Notes: generated by a model from the letters alone, not told the origin. A stretch of 64,000 nucleotides of DNA from Luteitalea sp. TBR-22 (GCF_016865485.1 NZ_AP024452.1:2998501-3062500); one strand, 5' to 3'; positions 1 to 8,463 are shown, counted from the stretch's first letter. Made by a program: numbers and translations.

Positions 1-239
1 CCCGGACGCGGACCCGCGACGTGCTGCTGCCGCTGCTGCTGTATCCGATGAGCGTGCCAGTGATCATCGGTGGCGTGCGCGGCACCGCTGCCGCTCTCGC
101 CGATCCGTACGTGCCCGGCATCGTCGGGCTGTGGCTGCCCCTCTTGGTATGCTTTGACGCGGTGTTCGCCATCCTCGCCCTGTGGACGTTCGGCACGCTG
201 ATGACCGAAGCCGCGCCCAGGGTCGCCAAGGAGAATTGA
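1..239 (+). CDS. ccmB: Heme exporter protein CcmB, C-terminal part (5' end outside the window)
   Basis: The reading frame is open from base 3 and carries the last 78 residues of a polytopic membrane protein. The segment VLLPLLLYPMSVPVII and the long hydrophobic stretch after it match the C-terminal membrane helices of CcmB, the permease of the CcmAB ABC transporter in system I cytochrome c maturation. The identity rests mostly on the next gene, ccmC, which starts 1 nt after this stop in the standard ccmB-ccmC order. The N-terminus lies upstream of base 1. Confidence 0.85.
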   Translation, partial: RTRTRDVLLPLLLYPMSVPVIIGGVRGTAAALADPYVPGIVGLWLPLLVCFDAVFAILALWTFGTLMTEAAPRVAKEN

Positions 240-240
240 G

Positions 241-900
241 ATGCTGAACCGCAGCGTGCCCGTGATGCTGGTGCTCGCCATGGGCATGTTCCTGGCCGCG
301 CCGTACTTCATCGCGCAGGCCCCCTACGAGTCCACGATGGGACTCGTCCAGAAGATCTTCTACTTCCACGTGCCTGCGGCGATCATGATGTTCCTGGCGA
401 CGTTCACGTGCGGGTTCGCCAGCGTCGCGTACCTGGTGCGGGGACGGGCGCGCAGCGACCGCCTGGCCGAGGCCGCCGCCGAGCTGACGGTGCTGTTCGG
501 GATCGTGGTCCTGATCTCGGGGCCGCTGTGGGCGCGCAAGGCGTGGGGCGTGTGGTGGCAGTGGGACGCGCGGCTCACCTCGACGCTCGTCCTCTGGCTG
601 CTGTTCTCGGCCTACCTGCTGTTGCGCCGCTTCGGCGGGCCCGGCACCGAGAAGCTGGCGGCCGGCGTGGCGCTCTTCGGCATGGCCAACGTGCCGTTCA
701 TCTACTGGTCGGTCAACGTGTGGCGGACGCTGCATCCCAAGACGACGGTGGTGCCGTCGCTGGTACCGGCCATGAAGTTCCCGTTCTACTGGTGCATGGT
801 GGCGTTCCTGCTCCTGTTCCTCGCGCTGCTGCGCACGCGCGTGCGGCTGGCCGAACAGCAGGACGCCCTGGACCTCCTCCTCGCTGACGCGGAAGGCTGA
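241..900 (+). CDS. ccmC: Heme exporter protein CcmC
   Basis: A 219-residue integral membrane protein with about six hydrophobic helices and the tryptophan-rich heme-handling motif WGVWWQWDARLT (residues 102-112), typical of CcmC/CcmF/CcsA proteins. The two periplasmic histidines expected to ligate heme in CcmC are seen as His43 (in FYFHVP) and His165 (in RTLHP). In the family, CcmC loads heme onto the chaperone CcmE. Length is close to the usual ~220-250 residues. The start follows the ccmB stop by one base, with AAGGAG just upstream inside ccmB, so the two are co-translated. Confidence 0.95.
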   Translation: MLNRSVPVMLVLAMGMFLAAPYFIAQAPYESTMGLVQKIFYFHVPAAIMMFLATFTCGFASVAYLVRGRARSDRLAEAAAELTVLFGIVVLISGPLWARKAWGVWWQWDARLTSTLVLWLLFSAYLLLRRFGGPGTEKLAAGVALFGMANVPFIYWSVNVWRTLHPKTTVVPSLVPAMKFPFYWCMVAFLLLFLALLRTRVRLAEQQDALDLLLADAEG

Positions 901-902
901 GC

Positions 903-1217
903 ATGACGACCCTCGTGACCCGCTACGCTCGTTCCCTGGCACTCGCGTGCGCGCTGCTGGCCGCCGTCGGTGTGCGTCCGGCCCTGGCCCAGGCTCCCGA
1001 GACGCAGCCCGGCAAGACGACCACGGCGGCGCAGGACGAGTACGTCCCCATCGACCAGCTTCCGGACAACGAGAAGCTGCCGGCGGCGCCCTTCGTCATC
1101 GGGGCCTACGCGGTGGCGTGGGTGGCGATTCTCGTCTACCTGCTGATGCTGTGGCGCCGGCTCGGTCGCGTCGAAGCCGACCTGCACGACGCCCGGCGGC
1201 TCGCCGCGGGGAAGTAG
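903..1217 (+). CDS. CcmD-family small membrane protein
   Basis: A 104-residue protein with an N-terminal signal-like segment (residues 1-29, ending ALAQA), a polar Gln/Thr/Asp-rich stretch, one strong membrane helix (about 64-84) and a short basic tail (WRRLGRVEADL). The helix followed by an arginine/glutamate-rich amphipathic tail is the CcmD pattern; the extra secreted N-terminus fits the longer CcmD-like variants seen outside Proteobacteria. It sits 2 nt after ccmC, the usual ccmD position. CcmD helps release holo-CcmE from CcmABC. The assignment relies on topology and position because CcmD sequences are poorly conserved. Confidence 0.75.
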   Translation: MTTLVTRYARSLALACALLAAVGVRPALAQAPETQPGKTTTAAQDEYVPIDQLPDNEKLPAAPFVIGAYAVAWVAILVYLLMLWRRLGRVEADLHDARRLAAGK

Positions 1218-1223
1218 GCGCGC

Positions 1224-1361
1224 GTGACGGCCGGGCACTTCATCTTCATCCCCGCGACCTTGCTCGTGGGCATCGTGATTGGCTGGATTCTCGGCTCGCG
1301 GGCCGCCATGGACGCGATGCGGTCGCAGCAGAAGCGACAGGACGAAAAACGCAAGGCGTGA
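1224..1361 (+). CDS. Tiny membrane protein after ccmD-like gene
   Basis: GTG start 6 nt after the ccmD-like stop, coding for 45 residues: one hydrophobic helix (about residues 5-22, FIFIPATLLVGIVIGWILG) followed by a strongly charged tail rich in Gln, Lys, Arg and Asp. Its close spacing suggests it is the last gene of the ccm transcript. The single-helix plus charged tail layout resembles CcmD-type or other assembly factors, but I do not recognise the family. It ends 8 nt before the convergent metallophosphoesterase stop. Confidence 0.55.
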   Translation: MTAGHFIFIPATLLVGIVIGWILGSRAAMDAMRSQQKRQDEKRKA

Positions 1362-1369
1362 GCGCGGCC

Positions 1370-2113
1370 CTATCGGCCTTCGCCGAGTCGTGAGGCGAGC
1401 AGTTCCGGCAGTCCGGCGGCGCGGATGGCCTGTTGCTCGGCCCCGACGTCGTAGGCGACGCGGCAGAGCGTGACGGTGCGGGCCCCGAGGTCGACGATGG
1501 CGTAGGCAGCGCGAGGATCGCCGTCGCGCGGCTGGCCGACCGAGCCGGGATTGACCAGCCACCGGTCCTCGAGGCGGATGGACAGCGTGGTCCGCGTCCG
1601 GTGCTCGCCGCTCTCGACGACGGGATGGCCCTCGCCGGATCCGTACGCGCCCTGCACGTGCGTGTGCCCGAACAGGCAGAGCGGGCGACGGCCCAGTGCC
1701 GCAGCGTCACGGATGTCGTCGATCCACACCAGGTAGGCGTCCTCGTCGGCGGGCGACCCGTGCCACACCTCCAGCACATCGTCGACCAGGAGGGGGCCGG
1801 GCGGGAGGTCCCGCAGGTAGGCCAACTGTCCCTCCGTGAGCGTGCGCGTGGTCCACTCCGCCGCCTCGCGGGCGTGCGAGTTGAACCCGTACAGTTCCAT
1901 CAGGCCGCACACGGCCTTGTCGTGGTTGCCCCGGACCACCACGTGCGGGGCGAGCGCCCGGATGCGCTCGATCACATCGCCGGGCTCGGCGCCATAGCCG
2001 ACCAGATCGCCGAGCACCAGCACGCGATCGTACTGGTCCGGCGTGCAATCGCGCAGGACCGCGGCCAAAGCCGGCAGGTTGCCGTGGATGTCGCTGATGA
2101 CGAGGTAGCGCAC
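1370..2113 (-). CDS. Metallophosphoesterase (calcineurin-like, YfcE/MJ0936 type)
   Basis: A 247-residue protein with the complete metallophosphoesterase motif series: SDIHGN (residues 7-12), GDLVGYG (about 35-41), GNHD (about 62-65) and GHTH near residue 147. These Asp, Asn and His residues form the two-metal site that hydrolyses phosphoesters. Family members act on phosphodiesters, diadenosine polyphosphates or protein phosphate; the true substrate cannot be read from sequence. No signal peptide is visible, so it should be cytoplasmic. It is transcribed toward the ccm genes. Confidence 0.88.
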   Translation of the reverse strand: MRYLVISDIHGNLPALAAVLRDCTPDQYDRVLVLGDLVGYGAEPGDVIERIRALAPHVVVRGNHDKAVCGLMELYGFNSHAREAAEWTTRTLTEGQLAYLRDLPPGPLLVDDVLEVWHGSPADEDAYLVWIDDIRDAAALGRRPLCLFGHTHVQGAYGSGEGHPVVESGEHRTRTTLSIRLEDRWLVNPGSVGQPRDGDPRAAYAIVDLGARTVTLCRVAYDVGAEQQAIRAAGLPELLASRLGEGR

Positions 2114-2155
2114 GCTCTTCGGTCTATAAACGTCGCGGGCGGCCAGATAGAACGC

Positions 2156-2662
2156 CTACCACCCGAGTCTGTGGAGGATACGCTCCACCAGCGCGTCGAC
2201 GCGACCTTGCGCATCGACGCGGAAGTGGGCGAGACGGTAGGCCGCCCGGCGCTGCTCGAACAGGGCGGCAAACGCGTCGCGGTCGGCGGCCAACGGTCGA
2301 CGGCCATCGGAAGGCACCCGGTCGACGATCCGCGAGAACGGCGCGTCGAGCCACACGGCAACGCCATCGGCGAGGATGTCGGCGCGGTTGGCCGGCTGCA
2401 CGAAGGTGCCCCCGCCGGTGGCGACGATCACGTGGCGGGCGGGCAGGAGCCCCAGCAGCACCTCGCGCTCCACCTTCCGGAAGTAGGGCTCGCCCTGCTC
2501 GGCGAAGATCTGCGACACCGTCCTGCCTTCGCGTCGCTCGATCTCCTCGTCGAGATCGACGGCGCGCCACCCGAGGCGACGGCTGAGGGCACGGGCCACC
2601 GTGGTCTTGCCCGAGCCCATGAAGCCCACCAGGTACAGCTTGTCGGTGGGAGCGGCGGTCAT
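2156..2662 (-). CDS. aroK: Shikimate kinase
   Basis: A 168-residue P-loop kinase. The Walker A motif is GFMGSGKT (residues 13-20); DLDEEIERREG supplies the Asp pair that binds Mg and shikimate, and the GGG of VATGGGTF is the conserved shikimate-binding segment. It phosphorylates shikimate to shikimate 3-phosphate. Its ATG overlaps the aroA stop by 4 nt (ATGA), so aroA and aroK are translationally coupled and catalyse consecutive steps. Length is normal for the family. Confidence 0.95.
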   Translation of the reverse strand: MTAAPTDKLYLVGFMGSGKTTVARALSRRLGWRAVDLDEEIERREGRTVSQIFAEQGEPYFRKVEREVLLGLLPARHVIVATGGGTFVQPANRADILADGVAVWLDAPFSRIVDRVPSDGRRPLAADRDAFAALFEQRRAAYRLAHFRVDAQGRVDALVERILHRLGW

Positions 2663-3978
2663 CGTCTCAGGGCGGCCAGGACGTCGAAGAAGCCGGGGTA
2701 GGACACGGTCACGGCGTCGGCGCCCCGGATGATCGTCGGCTCCATCGCGCCGAGGCCGGCCACGGCGAATGCCATGGCCAGGCGGTGGTCGTCGGCGTCC
2801 ACCTGGCCCCCGAGGAGCCGACGGGAGCCGCGCACGTGGAACCCGTCGGGCAGTTCGTCGGCGTCGGCGCCCAGCGCGCGCAGGCCGTTGACCAGCGCCG
2901 TGATGCGGTCGCTCTCCCTGGCCCGGAGTTCACCCGCGCCGGTCACGCGCAATTCGCCACCGTGGGTGGCGAGTGCGGCCAGGACCGGCAGTTCGTCGAT
3001 CAGCCCCGGGACGTCTGCAGCCGTGAGTTCGATGCCACGCAGTCCCCGGTGACGCACGCGGACCCGACCGACGGGTTCCTCGGCGTCGGTGCGATCCACC
3101 TGCACGTCGACGTCGGCGCCGACCCGGCGCAGCACGTCGAAGACGGCGGTCCGGCTCGGGTTCAGCCCGACGTCGCGCAGTTCGACGAACGAGCCGGGCA
3201 GGGCCGCCGCGGCACAGGCCCAGAAGGCCGCCGAGGAGGGATCGCCCGGTACGGCCAGCGCCCGTCCCTCGAGCGCCTGCTCGCCACTGATGGCGATCGC
3301 GTTGCCGCGGACGTCGAGCGTCGCGCCGAAGGCCCTGAGCGCGCGCTCCGTGTGATCGCGCGTCCGGGCCGGCTCCTCGACCGTGGTCGTGCCCGGCGTC
3401 TGCAGGCCCGCGAGCAGGACGGCAGTCTTGACCTGCGCGCTCGCCGTGTCGGGCCGGTAGGTGATGGGCGCCAGGCGGCCGCCGGTGACGCTCACCGGTG
3501 GGCGACCGTTGAACGAGGTGACCTCGGCGCCCATCTGCTGCAGGGGCGTCACCACGGGCATCATCGGGCGCCGGCGCAGCGAGGCATCACCGGTCAGGAC
3601 GCTGGTGAACGGGTGCGCCGCGAGGATGCCGGCGAGCATGCGCAGCGTGGAGCCGGAGTTGCCGCAGTCGAGGTCGCCGGACGGGGACTGCAGGCCGCGC
3701 AGCCCGCGGCCGACTATCTGGACAGTCGGCACCTCGGCGCCGCTCTCGCGGTCGAAGCTCGCGTGGCGCGACACGACGGTGCCCAGTTGCTCGAGGCAGC
3801 GCAGCGTGCTCTGGCAATCGTGCGCCGGCGCGAAGCGGCTGATGCGCGTGACGCCCTCGGCCAGGGCCGCGAGCATCGCATATCGATGAGAGATGGACGT
3901 GTCGCCCGGTACCCGGACGACGCCCTCGAGGGCGGTCGCCGGCCGCACGGTGACCGTCCGGGTGAACTCGGCGGACAT
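2659..3978 (-). CDS. aroA: 3-phosphoshikimate 1-carboxyvinyltransferase (EPSP synthase) with an altered active-site lysine
   Basis: A 439-residue EPSP synthase, full length for the family. Conserved elements seen: DCGNSGSTLRML, the AQVKTAVLLAGL helix, PGDPSSAAFW, the catalytic Asp in DVPGLIDELPVLA, the catalytic Glu in RARESDRIT, and DDHRLAMAFAVAGL near the C-terminus. It joins PEP to shikimate 3-phosphate. The N-terminal motif normally read as GDKSISHR is GDTSISHR here: Thr27 (codon ACG, bases 3898-3900 on the minus strand) replaces the Lys corresponding to E. coli Lys22, which contacts PEP. All other core motifs look intact. First gene of the aroA-aroK pair. Confidence 0.93.
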   Translation of the reverse strand: MSAEFTRTVTVRPATALEGVVRVPGDTSISHRYAMLAALAEGVTRISRFAPAHDCQSTLRCLEQLGTVVSRHASFDRESGAEVPTVQIVGRGLRGLQSPSGDLDCGNSGSTLRMLAGILAAHPFTSVLTGDASLRRRPMMPVVTPLQQMGAEVTSFNGRPPVSVTGGRLAPITYRPDTASAQVKTAVLLAGLQTPGTTTVEEPARTRDHTERALRAFGATLDVRGNAIAISGEQALEGRALAVPGDPSSAAFWACAAAALPGSFVELRDVGLNPSRTAVFDVLRRVGADVDVQVDRTDAEEPVGRVRVRHRGLRGIELTAADVPGLIDELPVLAALATHGGELRVTGAGELRARESDRITALVNGLRALGADADELPDGFHVRGSRRLLGGQVDADDHRLAMAFAVAGLGAMEPTIIRGADAVTVSYPGFFDVLAALRR

Positions 3979-4051
3979 GCGGGCTTCACTGTAGCATCCG
4001 CACCCGCCCGCGCCGCGGTCCGTGGCGCGGCCTCATGAGAGGGGACCGTGT

Positions 4052-4525
4052 ATGATGCACGCCAAACCCGACCGCATGCCCACAGACCGCGCAGCGCTCT
4101 CCCTGGTGCTCAACAGCCACGTCGATGTCCTCGACTACGTGCAGGTGGTCTGCGACCAGCTGTGCGTCAGCGCGCAACTCAACGAAGATGCCGGCCACTG
4201 GGTCGGCGTCTCGGTGCGCGAGTCGGTGGTCAACGCGATTCGGCACGGCAACAAGTTCGATCCGGCCAAGCACGTCGGCGTGCACTTCGCCTTCCTGCCG
4301 GCAGACGATGGCCCGGACTTCCTCGAGATCGTGGTCACCGACGAGGGGGAAGGGTTCGAGCCGGAGGAAGTAGCCGACCCGCTGGCCCCGGAAAACCTCC
4401 TCAAGTCCAGCGGACGCGGTATCTTCTTCATGCGCAACTTCATGGACGACGTCCAGTTGCGCCGTCGGCCCGAAGGCGGCATGGAAGTCCGCATGCGCAA
4501 GCGCCTGTCGGCCCCTCCTGCATGA
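4052..4525 (+). CDS. RsbW-like ATP-binding protein (HATPase fold, anti-sigma type)
   Basis: About 157 residues with a GHKL/HATPase core: the N-box region VRESVVNAIRHGNKFD, the G1-like VVTDEGEGFEPEE and the G2-like SSGRGIFFMRNFMDDV. This is the arrangement of RsbW/SpoIIAB-type serine kinases, which phosphorylate anti-anti-sigma factors or bind sigma factors. The ATG at 4052 (or 4055) is preceded by AGAGGGGA; a start at 4076 is also possible because TATGAT at 4051 could be a -10 box. The gene overlaps the downstream phosphatase by 4 nt (ATGA). No sigma or anti-anti-sigma partner lies nearby. Confidence 0.8.
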   Translation: MMHAKPDRMPTDRAALSLVLNSHVDVLDYVQVVCDQLCVSAQLNEDAGHWVGVSVRESVVNAIRHGNKFDPAKHVGVHFAFLPADDGPDFLEIVVTDEGEGFEPEEVADPLAPENLLKSSGRGIFFMRNFMDDVQLRRRPEGGMEVRMRKRLSAPPA

Positions 4526-5367
4526 GCCACGTTCCGTCCGACCTTCCCGATCCCCTGCTCCTGGCCACCGCGGTCGAGGCCGTCCAGAAGGCGGGCGCCA
4601 TCCAGATGGCCCACTTCGGCGGGCCGATGCGCATCGACAAGAAGGGCACGATCGACCTGGTCACCGAGGTCGACGTCGCCGTCGAGCGCATGTTCCGCGC
4701 CCTGATTGCCGAGCGCTTCCCGGATCACCTGGTCCTGGGCGAGGAACTGCAGCAGGACGATCTGCGCACCCGCACGGCGCCCGGATATTGCTGGGTGTTC
4801 GACCCGATCGATGGCACGACCAACTTCGCGCACGGCCTGCCGATCTTCTGCGCCTCGTTGGGCCTCGAACTCGATGGCGAGGCGATCGTCGCGGCGGTCT
4901 ACGACCCGACGCGGCGCGAGCTGTTCACCGCCGAACGCGGGCAGGGGGCGCGGCTCAACGGTGAGCGGATCGCCGTCAGCGGCGCCGACGCCGTCATCGA
5001 GAGCCTGCTGGTGACCGGCTTCCCGTACACCGTGCAGCAGCCGGAGATCGGGGAGGAACTGGTGGCGCTGTTCGGGCATTTCCTCGGACGGAGCCGGGCG
5101 GTGCGGCGCCTCGGGTCGGCGGCACTCGACCTGTGCTACGTCGCGGCCGGTCGCCTGGACGGCTTCTACGAGGCCACGTTGAAGCCCTGGGACTCCTGCG
5201 GGGGCGCGCTCATCGTCGAGGAAGCCGGCGGGCGGGTCAGCGATTGGCGGGGCATCCCGTTCCAGTCACGGATGCCCCAGGTGCTGGCCACCAACGGCCG
5301 GATCCATGACGAGATGCTCGCCATGCTCGGCGAGTTCTACAGCCGGCGCGGCGGCCTGACCGACTGA
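4522..5367 (+). CDS. Inositol monophosphatase family protein (SuhB-like)
   Basis: A 281-residue Mg-dependent phosphatase. Signature motifs are present in order: GEELQ (metal-binding Glu), DPIDGTTNFAHG (the central DPIDGT motif) and WDSCGGALIVEEAGG (WDxxGG with the last metal ligand). Family members hydrolyse inositol 1-phosphate or related sugar phosphates; SuhB homologues can also have RNA-related roles. The ATG lies within the stop of the HATPase gene, so both are made from one transcript. Substrate remains inferred. Confidence 0.9.
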   Translation: MSHVPSDLPDPLLLATAVEAVQKAGAIQMAHFGGPMRIDKKGTIDLVTEVDVAVERMFRALIAERFPDHLVLGEELQQDDLRTRTAPGYCWVFDPIDGTTNFAHGLPIFCASLGLELDGEAIVAAVYDPTRRELFTAERGQGARLNGERIAVSGADAVIESLLVTGFPYTVQQPEIGEELVALFGHFLGRSRAVRRLGSAALDLCYVAAGRLDGFYEATLKPWDSCGGALIVEEAGGRVSDWRGIPFQSRMPQVLATNGRIHDEMLAMLGEFYSRRGGLTD

Positions 5368-5521
5368 CACCTGCCGGGGACATCAGCCAGGGCACACTCC
5401 TTGCTTGAAGTCCGTCCAGTCGGGTGCGCTTCCCCTCGCGGGGACACCGCGACGCGAGAGCCGGAGGCGACACGCATGGGGCGTGACCTTCGGGAACGCC
5501 ACTCAGGCGGGGAGACAGCTC

Positions 5522-6217
5522 ATGGTGCGACGGTTGTTGGCGAGCGGGGCGATGGTGCTGGCGTGCAGCGGCGCGGCGGCCGCGCAGGATGTGGTCATCG
5601 GCGGCAACATCGGCGGTTTCCTCGTCAAGGGCGAGGAGTCGCGCGACCGGAACGACGTCATCCGGCAGAACCTCTCCTTCCTCAGCTTCAATCTCGACGA
5701 CTTCGACAGCGCCACCGGCGGCGGCGACTTCGCCATCAGCCTGGGGTCGTTCATCGAGGTCGGCGCCGGCGTGAACTACTACGGCAGCACCGTGCCGACG
5801 GTCTACTCGCGGTTCGTCGACAGCGACGGCACCGAGATCGAGTCGGACATGAAGCTGCGCAACGTGCCGTTCTCGGTCACGGCGAAGGTGTTCCCGCTCT
5901 CGCGCGACGCGGGCGTGCAGCCTTACGTGGGCGGTGGCGTGCAGTTCAACATGTGGAAGTACACCGAGGTCGGCGAGTTCCTGGACTTCAGCACCGGCGA
6001 GATCTTCCGCGACAGCTTCACCGACGACGGGATGGAGGTCGGCCCGGTGTTCCTGGCCGGCCTGCGATTCCCGATCGGCAACAGCGTGCTGATGGGTGGC
6101 GAGTGGCGCTACTCGACGGCCAAGGCCGATCTGGACCCGGACCTCGGGTTCTATGGCGACACGATCGACCTGGGCGGCAACGCGTTCCTCTTCACGGTGG
6201 CCTTCAAGCTGCGGTGA
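5522..6217 (+). CDS. Outer-membrane beta-barrel protein
   Basis: A 231-residue exported protein. The start at 5522 has a GGGGAG ribosome site just upstream and gives a clean signal peptide (residues 1-20, basic start then ACSGAAAAQ cleavage region). The mature part alternates polar and hydrophobic residues and contains repeated glycine- and aromatic-rich strands (YVGGGVQFNMWKY, FPIGNSVLMGGEWRYS), ending in FLFTVAFKLR, as in small OmpA/OmpW-type barrels. A specific function cannot be assigned. It stands alone, followed by a hairpin at 6230-6252. Confidence 0.75.
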   Translation: MVRRLLASGAMVLACSGAAAAQDVVIGGNIGGFLVKGEESRDRNDVIRQNLSFLSFNLDDFDSATGGGDFAISLGSFIEVGAGVNYYGSTVPTVYSRFVDSDGTEIESDMKLRNVPFSVTAKVFPLSRDAGVQPYVGGGVQFNMWKYTEVGEFLDFSTGEIFRDSFTDDGMEVGPVFLAGLRFPIGNSVLMGGEWRYSTAKADLDPDLGFYGDTIDLGGNAFLFTVAFKLR

Positions 6218-6229
6218 CGACACGGGGGA

Positions 6230-6252
6230 GGGCGCGGTGTCACACCGCGCCC
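6230..6252. terminator. Palindromic hairpin between convergent genes
   Basis: Perfect 11-bp inverted repeat GGGCGCGGTGT / ACACCGCGCCC separated by one base, in the 39-bp gap between the barrel gene and the convergent membrane glycosyltransferase. No T-run follows, so termination is inferred from position and stability. Confidence 0.6.
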
Positions 6253-6256
6253 CGCC

Positions 6257-7801
6257 TCACCGTCGCACGTACAGCGCGACGCCGCCGCCTTCACAGGTGC
6301 GCGTGAAGCCGTCGAGGAAGCCGGCGTCCTTCTGAGCCAACTGGAACAACTGGTCGCCGCCTTCGGCCTTCTCCTCGACGAGCATGAAGGCCGCGTGGCG
6401 GCGCGGGCTCCTGAGCGCCTCGAACCAGATCTCGCCGATCCCCTCGTGGATGAAGTGCTTCAGCGAGAGGCCGTTCACCGACATCTCCTGCATGTAGTGC
6501 GCCAGTGACCCCATGCTCACCAGGATGGGCTCGCCGCGCCACGCCTCCATGAGGCAGGCCGTGACGGCGCGCCGCTCCTTCTGGTGCGGGCGATCCCACT
6601 GCGCCTCCGCCACCATCGGCGAGGTCAGGCCGACCGGTCGACGGTCGAAGCCGAGCCCGGCCAGCACCAGCAACAGCACGACGCCGCGCGAGGCCTTCGG
6701 CGCCAGCGAGACCAGCAGGCCGATGCAGGCCGCGGCGGCGGTGATCAGCAGGATCATGTACCGGATGCGGAACGGGTGGCCGCTGACGAACGCGTAGTAG
6801 GGCAGTGCCGCACATCCGGCCAGGGCGAGGGCGAACCACCAGGCCTGGCGGTCGCGTCGCGCCAGGCCCTGCACGAAGACGATGATGGCCGCGACGGCGC
6901 CAGTCCACGCGACGGGCCAGCCGCCCACCTTGCCCAGTCCCCACCCGACCTGGACAAGTGCCTTCGCCGGGTTCCGGTACGCGGGGTTGTTCGGCTCGTA
7001 GAACCCCCCGGTGACCAGCCATGCGCCGACCGTCGCCTTGCTGAGGACGAGGAACAGAAGCAAGGCGCCGAGTGGCCAGACCCCGACGCGCAACGCGCGG
7101 GCCGCGGCCGTGCCGAGGGGCACGCCCGACCGCCAGAGCACCAGCACCGCCACCAGGCCGGCTGCGGCCGTCATGGGCCACGCCTCATAGCGGGTCAGAC
7201 AGGCCAGGCCGAGCACCAATCCGGCCGGCCACGCCGGCGCGGTGCCGCCAGAGGTCGTCCAGTGATAGAGCAGGGCGATACCCGAGACGGTCAGCCCCAG
7301 CAACAGAGGCTCGGTCATCGGGGTGGACTGCAGGTAGAGCAGGTCCGGTTGGTAGACGAAGACGGCCAGAGCCGCGACGGCCGCCGAGCGGGATCCGGAG
7401 AGGCGGCCCACCAGCCAGCACAGGGCGGCAGCAGCTGCCGCAAACGACAGCATGGAGATGACCACCCCCGACAGGCCGGTCCGATACCAGGCGTCGACCT
7501 GGACGGGCAGGGCGTTGAGCACATGGGGCAGGGGGAGCCACACCGCCCCGATCTGCCGCCAGCCGGGCGTCAGGCTGTCGAAGATGCGCCGGGCCACGAC
7601 CAGGTGAGCCTTCGCATCGTAGTGGCTCAGGGTGAGATCCTGGCCGGCGTAATAGGTCGTGGCCACGCTGCCGACGAGGAGCGCGACCGCGGCGCCGAGC
7701 ACCGGCAGGAACCAGGGACGGGCGGAGACGGGGGCTGGAACAGGCACGGGTATAATCACGATGGCCGGGGTCCGACCATCCCGCCATAGTACCTCGGCCA
7801 C
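6257..7801 (-). CDS. GT39-like membrane glycosyltransferase
   Basis: A protein of up to 514 residues with about ten membrane helices, a motif LSHYDAKAHLVVARRIFDSL in the first loop (the acidic residue after the first helix that binds metal and polyprenyl-phosphate sugar in GT-C enzymes) and a C-terminal soluble part. This fits the dolichyl-phosphate-mannose mannosyltransferase/ArnT superfamily, which transfers sugars from lipid carriers on the periplasmic face. The GTG at 7801 is the longest start; GTG codons at residues 15 and 19 are alternatives, and would leave room for a promoter toward the next gene. Acceptor unknown. Confidence 0.75.
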   Translation of the reverse strand: MAEVLWRDGRTPAIVIIPVPVPAPVSARPWFLPVLGAAVALLVGSVATTYYAGQDLTLSHYDAKAHLVVARRIFDSLTPGWRQIGAVWLPLPHVLNALPVQVDAWYRTGLSGVVISMLSFAAAAAALCWLVGRLSGSRSAAVAALAVFVYQPDLLYLQSTPMTEPLLLGLTVSGIALLYHWTTSGGTAPAWPAGLVLGLACLTRYEAWPMTAAAGLVAVLVLWRSGVPLGTAAARALRVGVWPLGALLLFLVLSKATVGAWLVTGGFYEPNNPAYRNPAKALVQVGWGLGKVGGWPVAWTGAVAAIIVFVQGLARRDRQAWWFALALAGCAALPYYAFVSGHPFRIRYMILLITAAAACIGLLVSLAPKASRGVVLLLVLAGLGFDRRPVGLTSPMVAEAQWDRPHQKERRAVTACLMEAWRGEPILVSMGSLAHYMQEMSVNGLSLKHFIHEGIGEIWFEALRSPRRHAAFMLVEEKAEGGDQLFQLAQKDAGFLDGFTRTCEGGGVALYVRR

Positions 7802-7842
7802 CCGGAGGGCCTGTCGGGGCCCGGTCTCCGGCTTTTTCCTGC

Positions 7843-8448
7843 ATGTCCAAAGTCGTCGCTACCGTCCAGTCGTTCGCCGTGAGTCTCGGCGCCCCGGGCC
7901 TGTTCCTCGTGGCCCTCCTCGACTCGTCCGCCCTGTCGCTGCCCCAGGTGCCCGACCTGTTGCTGATCTGGATGGTGGCCCGGCACCCGTCGATGTGGTT
8001 CGTCTACGCGCTGATGACGACCCTGGGCTCGGTGCTCGGGTGCGTGTCGATGTACCTGCTGGCCCGCAAGGGGGGCGAGCGGGTGCTGCGCAAGATGATC
8101 AGCGCCGACCGGATGGAGCGGGGACGCGTCGCCTTCCAGAAGTGGGGACTGCTCGCGGTGCTCGTGCCCTCCATCCTGCCGCCGCCGGCGCCCTTCAAGG
8201 TCTTCGTCCTGCTCGCCGGCGTCGTCCAGATCCCCCTCTGGCAGTTCGTCACCGCGATTGGCCTCGGGCGCGGATTCCGATACTTCTTCACGGCGCTCCT
8301 CGCCCGGTGGTACGGCGAAGCGGCGATGGCCTTCCTCGAGGCGCACATGCGCGAGATCTCGCTCGGCCTGGCGCTCGTGCTGGTGGTGGCGGCGGTGGGC
8401 TGGATCCTGCTCCGGCAGCGCCGGACGCAGCACGTCGGTGCGGTATAA
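7843..8448 (+). CDS. DedA/VTT-domain membrane protein
   Basis: A 201-residue protein with four to five helices and the VTT (SNARE-associated) fold: the re-entrant segment around LPQVPDLLLIWM, the GSVLGCVSMYLLARKGGERVLRK loop and VPSILPPPAPFKVFVLLAGVV, where the Pro-rich re-entrant loop is characteristic. DedA-family proteins are implicated in membrane lipid (undecaprenyl phosphate or phospholipid) translocation. It is divergent from the GT39-like gene and directly upstream of a GT2 gene, consistent with a role in recycling lipid carriers for glycan assembly, though that is inference. Confidence 0.8.
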   Translation: MSKVVATVQSFAVSLGAPGLFLVALLDSSALSLPQVPDLLLIWMVARHPSMWFVYALMTTLGSVLGCVSMYLLARKGGERVLRKMISADRMERGRVAFQKWGLLAVLVPSILPPPAPFKVFVLLAGVVQIPLWQFVTAIGLGRGFRYFFTALLARWYGEAAMAFLEAHMREISLGLALVLVVAAVGWILLRQRRTQHVGAV

Positions 8449-8449
8449 T
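8444..8449 (+). promoter_or_regulatory. Possible -10 box for the GT2 gene
   Basis: A perfect TATAAT overlaps the stop of the VTT gene and lies 14 nt before the GT2 ATG. It stands out in GC-rich sequence, but no good -35 box is seen 16-18 nt upstream. Confidence 0.4.
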
Positions 8450-8463
8450 CCCGCGTTCGCCTG

